Assembly (NCBI RefSeq): GCF_046224405.1 | Contig: NZ_JBJXRK010000005.1 | Span: 57,131 to 121,130 of the forward strand | DNA length: 64,000 nt | Direction: 5' to 3' | DNA from: Gudongella sp046224405 | GTDB lineage: Bacteria; Bacillota; Clostridia; Tissierellales; Tissierellaceae | In this document: positions 14,830 to 24,146 of the stretch, one piece after another | How the letters are laid out: every line of letters starts with the position of its first letter | Position numbering within the stretch: position 1 is the first letter of the stretch | Notes under the pieces: generated by a model | What the model was told of the DNA's origin: nothing | Seen by the model: only the letters and a program-made list of their open reading frames with translations | Database searches by the model: none | Made by a program: the position numbers and the translations under genes

Positions 14830-16491
14830 ATGAAGTTGACAGGTGCAGATATAGTGATGGAGTGCCTTCTTAGGGAAGGAGTAGACACCATATTCGGATA
14901 TCCCGGAGGTGCTGTGATTCCGCTTTATGATTCCTTGACCAGGTATAGGGAGCATTTTAGACATATCCTTACAAGCCATGAGCAGGGAGCATCCCACGGG
15001 GCAGATGGATATGCCAGGTCCAGCGGAAAGACAGGTGTATGCTTTGCAACATCGGGACCAGGTGCCACAAACACCGTCACTGGAATAGCGACAGCGTATT
15101 CGGATTCAGTTCCCATGGTTGTGGTAACCGGGCAGGTAGCATCATCCCTTTTGGGAAGAGACTCCTTCCAGGAGGTTGACATCACATCCATAACAATGAC
15201 AATCACAAAGCACAACTTTTTGGTACATAGTGTTGAAGAGATTGAGGAGACAATGAGGGAAGCCTTCAGGATTGCGGGATCAGGCAGAAAGGGGCCGGTT
15301 CTTGTTGATATCCCAAAGGATATACTCATGACAGCCCTTGATTTTGAAAGGTCCCAGCCGGTCAGCACTCCAGAGGAAGCAGCCAATGAGCAGCTGGACC
15401 AAATGGACAAGGTGGTCCGGATGATAAACAGCTCCCAGAGGCCGGTGATATATGCTGGAGGAGGTGTCATATCCTCAGGAACAACCGGGGAGCTTCAGAA
15501 ATTTGCCGAGAAGGGAGATATCCCTGTAGTTTCAAGTCTTATGGGGATGGGAGGATTCCCAAGGGACCACAGACTTTCACTTGGGCTTGTGGGGATGCAC
15601 GGCTTCAAGGAAAACAATCTTGCAGTATGTCACAGCGATCTGATAATCGCAGTTGGTGCAAGGTTCAGCGACAGGGTCATTGGCAAGGCAGAGGAGTTCG
15701 GCCCAAAGGCCAAGGTGGTCCAGCTTGATATCGATGCATCTGAAATAGGCAAGAACAAGGCGGTGGATGCAAATCTCACAGGATCCATGAAAAAGATTCT
15801 TACAGCACTTGAGGAGAGAATTGAGGGGTCTGACAGAGGGGAATGGCTGCAGCAGATACAAGAAATGAAGGAAGAAAATGCATATGAGGAGGATTGGAGC
15901 GGAGTCACCGCACTTAAGCTTGCAAACAGGAAATTCCCTGATGCCATAGTAGCAACGGATGTTGGACAGCATCAGATGTGGACAGGGCAGCACTGGATAT
16001 TCAAAAGACCCAGGACATTCCTTTCATCAGGAGGACTTGGAACCATGGGCTATGGAATGGGTGCAGCCATTGGGGCGCAGATTGCCAATCCTGATAAGAG
16101 AGTGGTTCTGGTTACAGGGGATGGAAGCTTCAGGATGAACTTCAATGAGCTTGGTACAGTTGCAAAGTACAACCTGCCAATTATAATTTTACTATTTAAC
16201 AATAATTCACTTGGAATGGTTAGGCAATGGCAGGGAATGTTCTGTGAGGAAAGGTACTCGGAGACTGACCTGGGAGATGAGGTTGACTTTATGAAGCTTG
16301 CTGGTGCCTTTGGCATCCAGGGAAAGAGGGCAAACAGCCCACAGAAGCTTGAAGAGGCCCTGCAAGGGGTAGTGGAGAACAGGAAGGCCTTGGTGGTGGA
16401 ATGCAGGTTTTCAAATGACCAATGGGTATACCCCATAGTTCCTGCAGGAAAGGCCATAAATGAGATGGTATACGAAGGAGGAGATGTTTAG
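14830..16491 (+). CDS. ilvB: Acetolactate synthase large (catalytic) subunit
   Basis: 553 residues. The N-terminal TPP domain has IFGYPGGAVIPLYD and the catalytic Glu in SHEQGASHGADGYARS. The central domain spans about 190-330. The C-terminal TPP-binding motif is VTGDGSFRMNFNELGT ending in NNNSLG. It makes acetolactate from two pyruvates, or acetohydroxybutyrate from pyruvate and 2-oxobutyrate, giving access to valine/leucine or isoleucine. GGGGTGAGAAG precedes the ATG. It follows ilvC by 54 bases and abuts ilvE. Confidence 0.96.
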   Translation: MKLTGADIVMECLLREGVDTIFGYPGGAVIPLYDSLTRYREHFRHILTSHEQGASHGADGYARSSGKTGVCFATSGPGATNTVTGIATAYSDSVPMVVVTGQVASSLLGRDSFQEVDITSITMTITKHNFLVHSVEEIEETMREAFRIAGSGRKGPVLVDIPKDILMTALDFERSQPVSTPEEAANEQLDQMDKVVRMINSSQRPVIYAGGGVISSGTTGELQKFAEKGDIPVVSSLMGMGGFPRDHRLSLGLVGMHGFKENNLAVCHSDLIIAVGARFSDRVIGKAEEFGPKAKVVQLDIDASEIGKNKAVDANLTGSMKKILTALEERIEGSDRGEWLQQIQEMKEENAYEEDWSGVTALKLANRKFPDAIVATDVGQHQMWTGQHWIFKRPRTFLSSGGLGTMGYGMGAAIGAQIANPDKRVVLVTGDGSFRMNFNELGTVAKYNLPIIILLFNNNSLGMVRQWQGMFCEERYSETDLGDEVDFMKLAGAFGIQGKRANSPQKLEEALQGVVENRKALVVECRFSNDQWVYPIVPAGKAINEMVYEGGDV

Positions 16492-17412
16492 ATGGAACAG
16501 AGTTTTGTATTTTTCAATGGTGAAATTGTAGATGAGAAGAATGTTAGCCTCAGCATCAGATCAAAGGTTGTAAACTACGGTTTGGGTTGCTTTGAGGGAA
16601 TTAGGGCATACTGGGACGAGGAAAAAGGTCAGCTGTACGGCTTCAGGCTTAAGGAACACTATGAGAGGCTTCTGGAGTCTGCAAAGGCTCTAAATATGGA
16701 TATTCCATATAGCGTACAGGAGCTTTGTGATGTTACGGTGGAGCTTTTAAGGAAAAACAATTTCAAGACCACCACATACATCAGACCTGTTGTTTACAAG
16801 GGCTCAGAATCCCTTACGCCCACCCTTTTCGATGATGACAACAGACTTCTGATCTACTGCCAGCCAATGGGAAAGTACGCTGGGAAATCTGAACTGAGGG
16901 TAGCAGTGTCAAGCTGGAGAAGAATAACCGACACAATGCTTCCACCAAGGACAAAATCCACAGGGGCATATCTTAATTCAGCCCTGGCTTCCCTGGAGGT
17001 CCTCCAGAACGGATATGATGAAGCAATTTTCCTTACTCACGATGGAAAGGTCTGTGAAGGTCCGGGTGAAAATATATTTCTTGTGAAGAAGGGCAAGCTT
17101 GTTACACCACCTCTTTCGGATGATATTCTGGAGGGAATCACAAGGGATACGGTAATGACCCTTGCCAGGGAGGAGCTTGGAATGGAGGTTGTTGAGAGAA
17201 GTGTTTCAAGGACTGAGCTCTACAATTCCCAGGAGGTGTTCTTCAGCGGGACTGCCATGGAGGTCACAGCTGTTGTAGAGGTTGACAACAGAAAGGTTGG
17301 GGACGGCCATGAAGGTCCGGTGTGCAAGCAGCTTAAGGATATGTTCTTCAACATAACAACAGGAGGAAACGAAAAATACAGGGAGTACCTTACACCGGTC
17401 TATGATAAATAA
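16492..17412 (+). CDS. ilvE: Branched-chain amino acid aminotransferase
   Basis: 306 residues, fold-type IV PLP aminotransferase. VVNYGLGCFEGIRAYW is the N-terminal signature; RTKSTGAYLNSALASLEV holds the PLP lysine in TKSTGAY; EGPGENIFLVK and LEGITRDTV follow in the expected order, and FFSGTAMEVTAV closes the active site. It transfers the amino group of glutamate onto the branched 2-oxo acids in the last step for Val, Leu and Ile. ATG follows the ilvB stop codon directly (TAGATG), with GGAGGAGA inside the end of ilvB. Confidence 0.95.
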   Translation: MEQSFVFFNGEIVDEKNVSLSIRSKVVNYGLGCFEGIRAYWDEEKGQLYGFRLKEHYERLLESAKALNMDIPYSVQELCDVTVELLRKNNFKTTTYIRPVVYKGSESLTPTLFDDDNRLLIYCQPMGKYAGKSELRVAVSSWRRITDTMLPPRTKSTGAYLNSALASLEVLQNGYDEAIFLTHDGKVCEGPGENIFLVKKGKLVTPPLSDDILEGITRDTVMTLAREELGMEVVERSVSRTELYNSQEVFFSGTAMEVTAVVEVDNRKVGDGHEGPVCKQLKDMFFNITTGGNEKYREYLTPVYDK

Positions 17413-17425
17413 GAGGGGGATGAGA

Positions 17426-18622
17426 ATGGAAGACAATCAGATGAAGGACATGGGCTTTTCCACAAGGGCGGTTCATGCAGGATACAGAAAAAACGAAATG
17501 GGTGCATTGGCGACACCGATTTACCAGACATCCACATTCATATTCGACAACGCAGAGCAGGGTGGAAGAAGATTTGCGGGAGAGGAGAAGGGCTACATAT
17601 ACTCCAGGCTTGGCAACCCAACAAACACCCAGGTCGAGGATAAGGTGGCCAATCTAGAAGGTGGGGAGGCTGCAGTATCCTCAGCATCGGGAATGGGGGC
17701 CATAACATCTGTCATCTGGAGCCTGGTTTCTTCCGGAGATCATATTGTTGCAGCTAAGACCCTCTATGGATGTACATTTGCATACCTGACACATGGACTT
17801 GAAAAGTTTGGTGTGGAGTTGACCCTGGTGGACATGGAGGATCCAGAAAATGTCAGGAAGGCCATGAGGGAAAACACCAAGGTGGTTTATCTGGAATCCC
17901 CTGCAAACCCAAACATGACAATAGTCGACATAGAAGCGGTAGCTGATATCGCCCATGAAGTAAAGGGCTGCATGGTAGTTGTTGACAACACTTACTGCAG
18001 TCCATACATACAAAGGCCTTTGGAGTTTGGTGCTGATGTTGTGGTACATTCCGCAACCAAGTACCTTAACGGCCATGGGGATGTTATAGCGGGGTTTGCT
18101 GTTGGAACCCAGGAATTTATGGACCATGTGAGATTATTCGGGGTAAAGGATATGACGGGAGCTTCCCTGTCGCCCTTTGACGCCTATCTTGTAAACAGGG
18201 GTATGAAGACCCTTGGAATAAGGATGGAAAGGCACTGTGACAATGCCTGGAAGGTGGCTGAGTTTCTGGAGGGGCACCCGACTGTTGAAAAGGTCCTCTA
18301 TCCTGGACTGAAGAGCTTTCCCCAGTACCAGCTGGCCAAGAGGCAGATGAGTCTGCCGGGAGCCATGATAGCCTTTACCCTCAAGGATGGACTCCAGGCT
18401 GGAATAGACCTTATGAACAGCCTTAAGCTTTGCACCCTTGCCGTAAGTCTGGGCGACACTGAAACCTTGATACAGCACCCGGCATCAATGACACATTCAA
18501 CCTATACTGAAGAGGAAAGGATGAAAAGTGGAATAGAGGATGGGCTGGTAAGACTTTCGGTGGGACTTGAGGATGCAGAGGATATAATTGAGGACCTAAG
18601 GACCGCTTTGGATAGACTGTAA
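17426..18622 (+). CDS. megL: Methionine gamma-lyase
   Basis: 398 residues, the same length as Pseudomonas putida methionine gamma-lyase. It belongs to the Cys/Met-metabolism PLP family: YSRLGNPTN binds the neighbouring subunit's PLP and SATKYLNGHGDVIAG carries the PLP lysine at K212. The diagnostic YGC motif has Y114 and C116, the positions that mark methionine gamma-lyases; cystathionine lyases and synthases usually lack this Cys. It cleaves methionine to 2-oxobutyrate, methanethiol and ammonia. Start at 17426 follows AGAGGGGG at 6 bases. As last gene of the Ile-T-box operon, which lacks ilvA, it could supply 2-oxobutyrate for isoleucine. A strong terminator follows. Confidence 0.85.
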   Translation: MEDNQMKDMGFSTRAVHAGYRKNEMGALATPIYQTSTFIFDNAEQGGRRFAGEEKGYIYSRLGNPTNTQVEDKVANLEGGEAAVSSASGMGAITSVIWSLVSSGDHIVAAKTLYGCTFAYLTHGLEKFGVELTLVDMEDPENVRKAMRENTKVVYLESPANPNMTIVDIEAVADIAHEVKGCMVVVDNTYCSPYIQRPLEFGADVVVHSATKYLNGHGDVIAGFAVGTQEFMDHVRLFGVKDMTGASLSPFDAYLVNRGMKTLGIRMERHCDNAWKVAEFLEGHPTVEKVLYPGLKSFPQYQLAKRQMSLPGAMIAFTLKDGLQAGIDLMNSLKLCTLAVSLGDTETLIQHPASMTHSTYTEEERMKSGIEDGLVRLSVGLEDAEDIIEDLRTALDRL

Positions 18623-18636
18623 TAATTTTTATAAAG

Positions 18637-18670
18637 GACAAGATTGTTGAAAAACAACCTTGTCTTTTTT
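18637..18670 (+). terminator. Terminator of the ilv-megL operon
   Basis: GACAAGATTGTT (18637-18648) pairs with AACAACCTTGTC (18653-18664) with one mismatch, followed by six T. Confidence 0.9.
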
Positions 18671-19395
18671 AGTATGAAAAATTCTCTTAAAAGTGGAGTT
18701 TAATTTTGAAATGCAATACTGTTCAGCAATTTAATTGTTTTAAGTGTGAAAGCAACTTGGAATGAAAATTGCATTAATTATATATAAGTTTAAAGGAGGC
18801 ATGATTCAGCAAATATAGAGCTATCCAAACAAGGTGCTTTGGAAGGGGAACATATTGACAATAAAATAACAAATAAAAACCCACCATGATTAAGTGATCT
18901 AAACAATACTAAAGAAAGCATACCAAAAAAATACACTGAATATTGCAAATATTAAATAGTAACAGATAAAAATCTAACAAACAATTCATCAAATTTCACG
19001 AATGTCGATAAAATCAGAAAATAACATGTCTTTTAAGCAGATGTTCAAATATCAATAAAATGCAGCATTATGAGATAAAATAACAAAATTAGGAAGAGGA
19101 ATATCAAAAATAAATAAATTTAAATATGAAAACCTAATGTTTCATATTGGTTAACAATGAGTTTCAAAATGAATTATTCATTTTAGAAAAATGCAATTGA
19201 ATAAAAAACAAGAATATACTTAAGCATCCAGATTTTTAAATTCTTAAGTAATTAAAACCTACTATCGAAAATCAAATGAGCTTATAAAAATTGATGAATA
19301 TGATGTAGCTGCGGATGTGTCAAAGGATAAAAGGGGGGAAATGAAAAAAACGTCTGTGGCGGACATAATTAACATAAAATAAAAGGAGGTCTTAT
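18671..19395 (+). other. AT-rich gap with possible gene remnant
   Basis: 725 bases, clearly richer in A/T than the flanks and broken by stops in all frames. Two stretches still read like protein. At 18803-18886 a frame gives DSANIELSKQGALEGEHIDN and further residues. At 19248-19382 an open frame ends in KIDEYDVAADVSKDKRGEMK then KTSVADIINIK and a stop. Inside the second lies ATG (19341) 1-2 bases after AAGGGGGGAA, which could also encode a 13-residue leader peptide ahead of tctC. Neither stretch matches a family I know. Decay of an older gene is one reading; an unusual regulatory leader is another. Confidence 0.25.
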
Positions 19396-20445
19396 ATGTT
19401 GAAGCTAAGAAAAATTTCAATGTTGTTAGTACTTATTGCACTGCTGGTAGGAACTCTTTCAGGGTGTGCAGGATCTGATGATCCAGCACCTGCACCTGAA
19501 CAGCCTGCAACGGAAGCCCCAGCTTCTGAAGCTCTCGCATCTGACTACCCAGAGGAAACAATTACATGGAACATTTCACGTGATCCAGGTGACGGCCAGG
19601 ACCTTATCGCAAGAGGGATAGCGAGATTTTTGCCTGATGTGTTGGGAGTGCCTGTTGCGGTAAATAATGTACCCGGTGCGGGAGGACGAGTAGGATATGG
19701 TGAGCTACATAGATCAGTACCTGATGGCTATACCATTGGTCAGGATGTTGTTGGAACCATGGCTAACTTTAACGCCCTTGGTGAGTTGGATTTCCCACTT
19801 GATGATATTGAGTGGTTCTGCAGCATCTACAAGTCGCCTGCAGCACTTTGGGTGAGTGCAGATGGAGATATCCAGTCAATCCAGGATTTGATTGACTTTG
19901 ATGGAGAAGTCCTTATTGGAGACTCTTCCATGGCTGGTACCCAGGTACCATGGACAATTGCACTTCTTGAGAGATTAGGTGTCGAATATTCCTATGTTCT
20001 TGGATTTGAAGGAACACCTCCTATCAACATGGCAATCATGAGAGGGGAAGTTGACATGGTTGCAAGATCAGTTGGTGGACAGGCGTCCATGATAGGAGAC
20101 CTTAATGCAATTGTAGTTATGGGAGAGAAAAGGCATCCGCTTCTGCCAGACACCCCGACACTTGCTGAGGTCGCTGCTGATGTAGGTCAGCCTGAGTTGA
20201 ATGAAATACTACCATTGGGAATGACTCTATATATGGTAGGAGCTCCTCCAGGAACACCAGACCATATAACAGATACACTTGAAGAAGGAATAGCTGCTGT
20301 TTTCGAGAATCAGGAATTCTTGACTTGGGCAGAAGACAGCAATATAGATGCGGACTTCCAGGGAAAAGCTGAAATAAATGAAACGCTTACGACGGTTATG
20401 AGATTGCTTGATGAGATAGGTATAGTAGACAAGGTTAACCAATAG
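19396..20445 (+). CDS. tctC: Tripartite tricarboxylate transporter substrate-binding protein
   Basis: 349 residues. A lipoprotein signal peptide ends at LVGTLSGC-AG (lipobox Cys at about residue 25). An Ala/Pro/Glu-rich linker (about 29-50) follows. The mature domain is of the TctC/Bug type, with PGDGQDLIARGIARFL, NVPGAGGRVGYGELHRSVPDGYT and MRGEVDMVARSVGG. These extracytoplasmic proteins bind carboxylates such as citrate, or other small organic acids, and hand them to TctA/TctB. AAGGAGG precedes the ATG. A strong hairpin lies before the permease gene. The ligand cannot be told. Confidence 0.9.
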   Translation: MLKLRKISMLLVLIALLVGTLSGCAGSDDPAPAPEQPATEAPASEALASDYPEETITWNISRDPGDGQDLIARGIARFLPDVLGVPVAVNNVPGAGGRVGYGELHRSVPDGYTIGQDVVGTMANFNALGELDFPLDDIEWFCSIYKSPAALWVSADGDIQSIQDLIDFDGEVLIGDSSMAGTQVPWTIALLERLGVEYSYVLGFEGTPPINMAIMRGEVDMVARSVGGQASMIGDLNAIVVMGEKRHPLLPDTPTLAEVAADVGQPELNEILPLGMTLYMVGAPPGTPDHITDTLEEGIAAVFENQEFLTWAEDSNIDADFQGKAEINETLTTVMRLLDEIGIVDKVNQ

Positions 20446-20456
20446 TTAATAGTTTA

Positions 20457-20489
20457 ATGATTTCCACTCCCATGTGGAGTGGAAATCAT
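20457..20489 (+). terminator. Intercistronic hairpin between tctC and tctAB (attenuator or RNA stabiliser)
   Basis: ATGATTTCCACTCC and GGAGTGGAAATCAT form a perfect 14-base-pair stem with a 5-base loop. No T-run follows. Such hairpins after binding-protein genes commonly protect the upstream mRNA and lower expression of the downstream permease. Confidence 0.6.
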
Positions 20490-20567
20490 TATCAATACTC
20501 TGAAATAACTTCTATAGACGCAGTAATAATCCCTGACTCTAGGAAGGAAGGAAAGGATGGATGACAC

Positions 20568-22682
20568 TTGATTGAGGCATTAATGGAAGCTTTATCATAT
20601 CTGCTTCACCTTGAAGGGATACTGATAATTCTAGGTGGCACAATACTTGGTATTATTTTTGGAGCATTGCCGGGCTTCAGCCCTATTACTGGAATGGCAT
20701 TGCTGCTTCCCTTCACATTTACAATGGAACCAATGACAGCTATGATTCTGTTTTCGAGCCTTATGGGGTCAGCGCATTTTGGAGGATCAGTACCTGCGAT
20801 TCTACTAAATACACCCGGTACTACGCCCAATGCTTGTACATGTCTTGACGGATTTCCCATGGCTCAGAAAGGAAACGCGGCAAAGGCTATTTCCATTTCG
20901 GCAACATCCTCTGCAATAGGTTGTACAATTGGTCTCATTTTGTTGCTTATATCAATTCCAATAATCAGGCCATTTCTATTGGCATTTAAAATCGTGGATT
21001 TCTTTTGGCTGATAATTTTTGGTCTTGTAACAATAGCATTTGCAAGCAAAGGAAACCTTTTGAAGGGTTTGGCAGGCGGAGGAATTGGTATACTCTTCGC
21101 ATTCGTTGGTTACAGTGACCTGTTTGCTATTGAACGATACACTTTAGGCAGCTACTATCTTTGGGATGGACTAAAACTGGTACCCTTTGTGGTGGGCGTA
21201 TTTGCAATAAGTGAAATCGTTGTCTACGCATCAAAGGGTGGGAGGATCGCCCATGATTCAGTAAAAAAAGATGACAGCTCCGATTGGGGAAAACAGGTTA
21301 AGGAAGGAATTAATGAAGTTCTAAAAAGGCCATTTCAGGTCTTGAGGGGATCACTCATAGGATCAGTGATTGGAGCCATACCTGGTGTAGGCGGATCGGC
21401 GGCAAATTTCATTTCGTACACAGTAGCGATGCAGGCATCCAAGCATCCTGAAGAATATGGAAAAGGAAGTGCAGAGGGTTTGATTGCAAGTGAAACTGCC
21501 AATGATGCAAAAAATGGACCTGCTCTATTGCCAACAGTTGCATTTGGAATACCGGGAAGCCCTGATACTGCCATACTATTGGCTGCATTGATTGTGCATG
21601 GACTGCAGCCTGGACCATTGCTATTGAGGGATGATCTCCCAATAGTAATGATGCTGATACTTGGAATATTCATATCTCAGATGATATCCAGTGGGACAGG
21701 CATCTTCATAGCACCTGTGCTGGCAAAAATAACATTTATAAGAGTTCACTTTCTCGCACCTTTTGTATTGATATTCTGTGCTTTGGGGGCATTTTCACTC
21801 AGAGGTTACATATGGGATGCACTTGCAGCTGTACTCTTGGGTATAATTGGATATAGTTTCAAGAGATTTAATTTCCCGGTAATAACAATAGTAATTGGAT
21901 TTATTCTCGGTGGAATGGCTGAAAGATATTTCCATACATCATTGATGATATCCAGAGGAAGCTATACAATTTTCTTCACCAGCCCTATATCGATAGTCCT
22001 GATTACCATAATGGTTCTGATGCTGGCAATACCATTTGTCAGAGGATGGATCAGCAATTTGAAGGCGAAGAAATCAGGTGTGGAAATAGCTGTAGAAAAG
22101 AAAAACAAAGAAAAGAGACAGAGGGTAAATGCATTTAAGAACACGAGCTTCTATTTTACTCTTATTTTGACAATTCTTGTACTCCTTATAATCATAGAAA
22201 CCATGGGGTACAGAGAGGAGGCAAGACTGTTCCCGTTGATAATCAGCATACCTACATTTGTGATGCTATCCCTTCTTCTAATCGGTGAGTTTTATCCAAG
22301 CATTATGAGCAAGCTTGATGTTGGTCTTGAGACACTTCTGAATATCGATGAAGACCAATCAGAAATTCCTAAGGAAATTAAGAGGGAGAGGGAAAGGAAA
22401 CAAAGATTATCCAGCAGATTGGCGTTGAAAATAATAATGTGGATGGTTGGGTTTGGAGCTAGCCTTTTCGCTTTAGGCTTCAGTGTAACAATACCAGGGT
22501 TCATATTCACGTTTATAATCTTCGAAGGCAAGGAAAAATTAAGGAAAGCTTTACCAATAACTATTATTGGAAGTATTCTGCTATTTGTTGCCATAGGTTA
22601 TCTTGATATGAGGTTGTGGCCTGGTGCAATTCCTGCAATTTGGCCAAAGGTAATTGGAGGAGGTATAATTCCAAGAATTTGA
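20568..22682 (+). CDS. tctA: TctA permease fused to a TctB-like domain
   Basis: 704 residues, against about 500 for ordinary TctA. Residues 1-500 are TctA: ILGGTILGIIFGALPGFSPITGMALLLPFTF, HFGGSVPAILLNTPGTTPNACTCLDGFP and IPGVGGSAANFISYTVA are family motifs, with about 12 membrane helices. After a charged linker (about 500-520) come four hydrophobic segments (about 525-545, 556-576, 620-655 and 665-695), the topology of TctB. No separate tctB gene is present. Together with TctC it would form a Na- or proton-coupled organic acid importer. Start is TTG, 7 bases after AAAGGATGG; the nearby ATG is out of frame. Confidence 0.85.
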   Translation: MIEALMEALSYLLHLEGILIILGGTILGIIFGALPGFSPITGMALLLPFTFTMEPMTAMILFSSLMGSAHFGGSVPAILLNTPGTTPNACTCLDGFPMAQKGNAAKAISISATSSAIGCTIGLILLLISIPIIRPFLLAFKIVDFFWLIIFGLVTIAFASKGNLLKGLAGGGIGILFAFVGYSDLFAIERYTLGSYYLWDGLKLVPFVVGVFAISEIVVYASKGGRIAHDSVKKDDSSDWGKQVKEGINEVLKRPFQVLRGSLIGSVIGAIPGVGGSAANFISYTVAMQASKHPEEYGKGSAEGLIASETANDAKNGPALLPTVAFGIPGSPDTAILLAALIVHGLQPGPLLLRDDLPIVMMLILGIFISQMISSGTGIFIAPVLAKITFIRVHFLAPFVLIFCALGAFSLRGYIWDALAAVLLGIIGYSFKRFNFPVITIVIGFILGGMAERYFHTSLMISRGSYTIFFTSPISIVLITIMVLMLAIPFVRGWISNLKAKKSGVEIAVEKKNKEKRQRVNAFKNTSFYFTLILTILVLLIIIETMGYREEARLFPLIISIPTFVMLSLLLIGEFYPSIMSKLDVGLETLLNIDEDQSEIPKEIKRERERKQRLSSRLALKIIMWMVGFGASLFALGFSVTIPGFIFTFIIFEGKEKLRKALPITIIGSILLFVAIGYLDMRLWPGAIPAIWPKVIGGGIIPRI

Positions 22683-22721
22683 GGATTGTCAAATACGCCC
22701 CTAATTAAATTTATATAGTGT

Positions 22722-22766
22722 AAAACACAGCCAAACAGGTTAGAGGTAACTTGATGGCTGTGTTTT
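22722..22766 (+). terminator. Terminator of the tct operon
   Basis: AAAACACAGCCA and TGGCTGTGTTTT form a 12-base-pair stem with a 21-base loop and end in four T. Confidence 0.7.
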
Positions 22767-22899
22767 GCTGCGAGGACCTTGGTTTAAGCTCCTTATGTAA
22801 GGTTCATGTTACTAGAATGGTTATCTTTTTAACATATGGAAATATGGTTTACTTATATGATATTATTAGATTAACGAAACTTATGTTAGGAGCGAAGAT

Positions 22900-24126
22900 A
22901 TGACACAGTTAATAGTTACACTTGCATCATTTGGACTTATACCAATAATGATCAGAAAAGGATTTAAGCTTAGTCATGCAATTCTTGCCGTTACACTTTC
23001 CATAAGCCTATTCTCAGGTCTGGGACTTTTTAAGCTGGGAGAGACCTTTATGGGTGTTATCCTAAACCAGTATTCAAGGGACACGATACTAACGGTGGCA
23101 GTGATAGGGATACTTGGAAATCTACTTAAGCATTACGGTATCCTCCAAAGGATAGTGGATTCCCTTCTTGGACTTATCACCAGCAAGAAGATCATCATGA
23201 TGATAATCCCTTCAATGATAGGAATAATGTCCGTGCCTGGAGGAGCAGTACTGTCAGCCCCATTTATCAACAACATAGGTGAGGAGCTCAACATTGTTCC
23301 GGCCAGAAGGGCAGCCATAAATCTTATCTACAGGCACATAGCAATGTTTCTGTTTCCCTTTGTATCCGTAATCATGTTTGTGAAGGCTGCAATTCCTCAG
23401 CTGAATGTCTATAGGGTTATCGGATTCGGACTTCCCTTTGTTGCAGGAACGGTCTTCTTGGGATATATGCTATTTATGAGGGGAAAGGGCAACGGAGAGA
23501 AAAGGGAGAGGGAAGTCTCAGTAAAGAAGCTTCTTGATCTGTTCATAATAACATCGCCCATATATATGTCTGTTGTAATAAACCTTATTACAGGACTTCC
23601 ATTCTTCCTTTCCATGATTGGAAGCATAATAATTGTATACTTCCTGAGTGACAAGAAGGATTTTCTGTACAAGGCCTACAACTCAATAAACTACAACACC
23701 ATAATTCTTGTTACGGCAATACTGGTCCTAAAGGACATCATACTCCAGATGGACCAAATGCTGGGGCTGATCAACGACCTGCTAATGAGAAGTCAGGGAG
23801 ACGTGAGAATAATGCTGATATTTACACTGGTATCCTTCTTCTTCGGATACATCACAGGCTATCCCACATCTGCCTTGGCTGTTACATTGCCACTTTTATC
23901 AATGATGGACCTTGGAAGCAATGCCCTTCACATATATACATTCTTCCTGTTGGCAGTGTCCTTTGTCGGTTATTTTTATTCACCCCTGCATCTTTGCCAG
24001 GCCCTTACACTGAATGAGATGAAGGTATCGACAGGTGAGCTTTACAAGGAATACGGACCATATTTTGCACTGCAGCTGCTACTTATTTTCACCACTACAT
24101 TGACTCTGATGGCGATATTTGCTTAA
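22900..24126 (+). CDS. DUF401-family membrane protein (putative organic anion permease)
   Basis: 408 residues with roughly 11-12 hydrophobic helices. The glycine-rich SVPGGAVLSAPFINNIGEELN and FGYITGYPTSALAVTLPLLSMM re-entrant-like motifs resemble the DUF401 family of the ion-transporter superfamily, related to gluconate/citrate permeases. The substrate is unproven. It is followed at 20 and 12 bases by two D-2-hydroxyacid dehydrogenase genes, so a 2-hydroxy- or 2-oxo-acid such as glycerate or glyoxylate is a plausible cargo. AGGAG stands upstream of the ATG. Confidence 0.75.
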   Translation: MTQLIVTLASFGLIPIMIRKGFKLSHAILAVTLSISLFSGLGLFKLGETFMGVILNQYSRDTILTVAVIGILGNLLKHYGILQRIVDSLLGLITSKKIIMMIIPSMIGIMSVPGGAVLSAPFINNIGEELNIVPARRAAINLIYRHIAMFLFPFVSVIMFVKAAIPQLNVYRVIGFGLPFVAGTVFLGYMLFMRGKGNGEKREREVSVKKLLDLFIITSPIYMSVVINLITGLPFFLSMIGSIIIVYFLSDKKDFLYKAYNSINYNTIILVTAILVLKDIILQMDQMLGLINDLLMRSQGDVRIMLIFTLVSFFFGYITGYPTSALAVTLPLLSMMDLGSNALHIYTFFLLAVSFVGYFYSPLHLCQALTLNEMKVSTGELYKEYGPYFALQLLLIFTTTLTLMAIFA

Positions 24127-24146
24127 AGAAAGGATGATAAGACAAT

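Noticed and set aside
17426..18622. Cystathionine gamma-synthase or O-acetylhomoserine sulfhydrylase
   Set aside because: Same fold, but Y114 and C116 in the YGC motif, length of 398 residues and the Ile-operon context favour methionine gamma-lyase.
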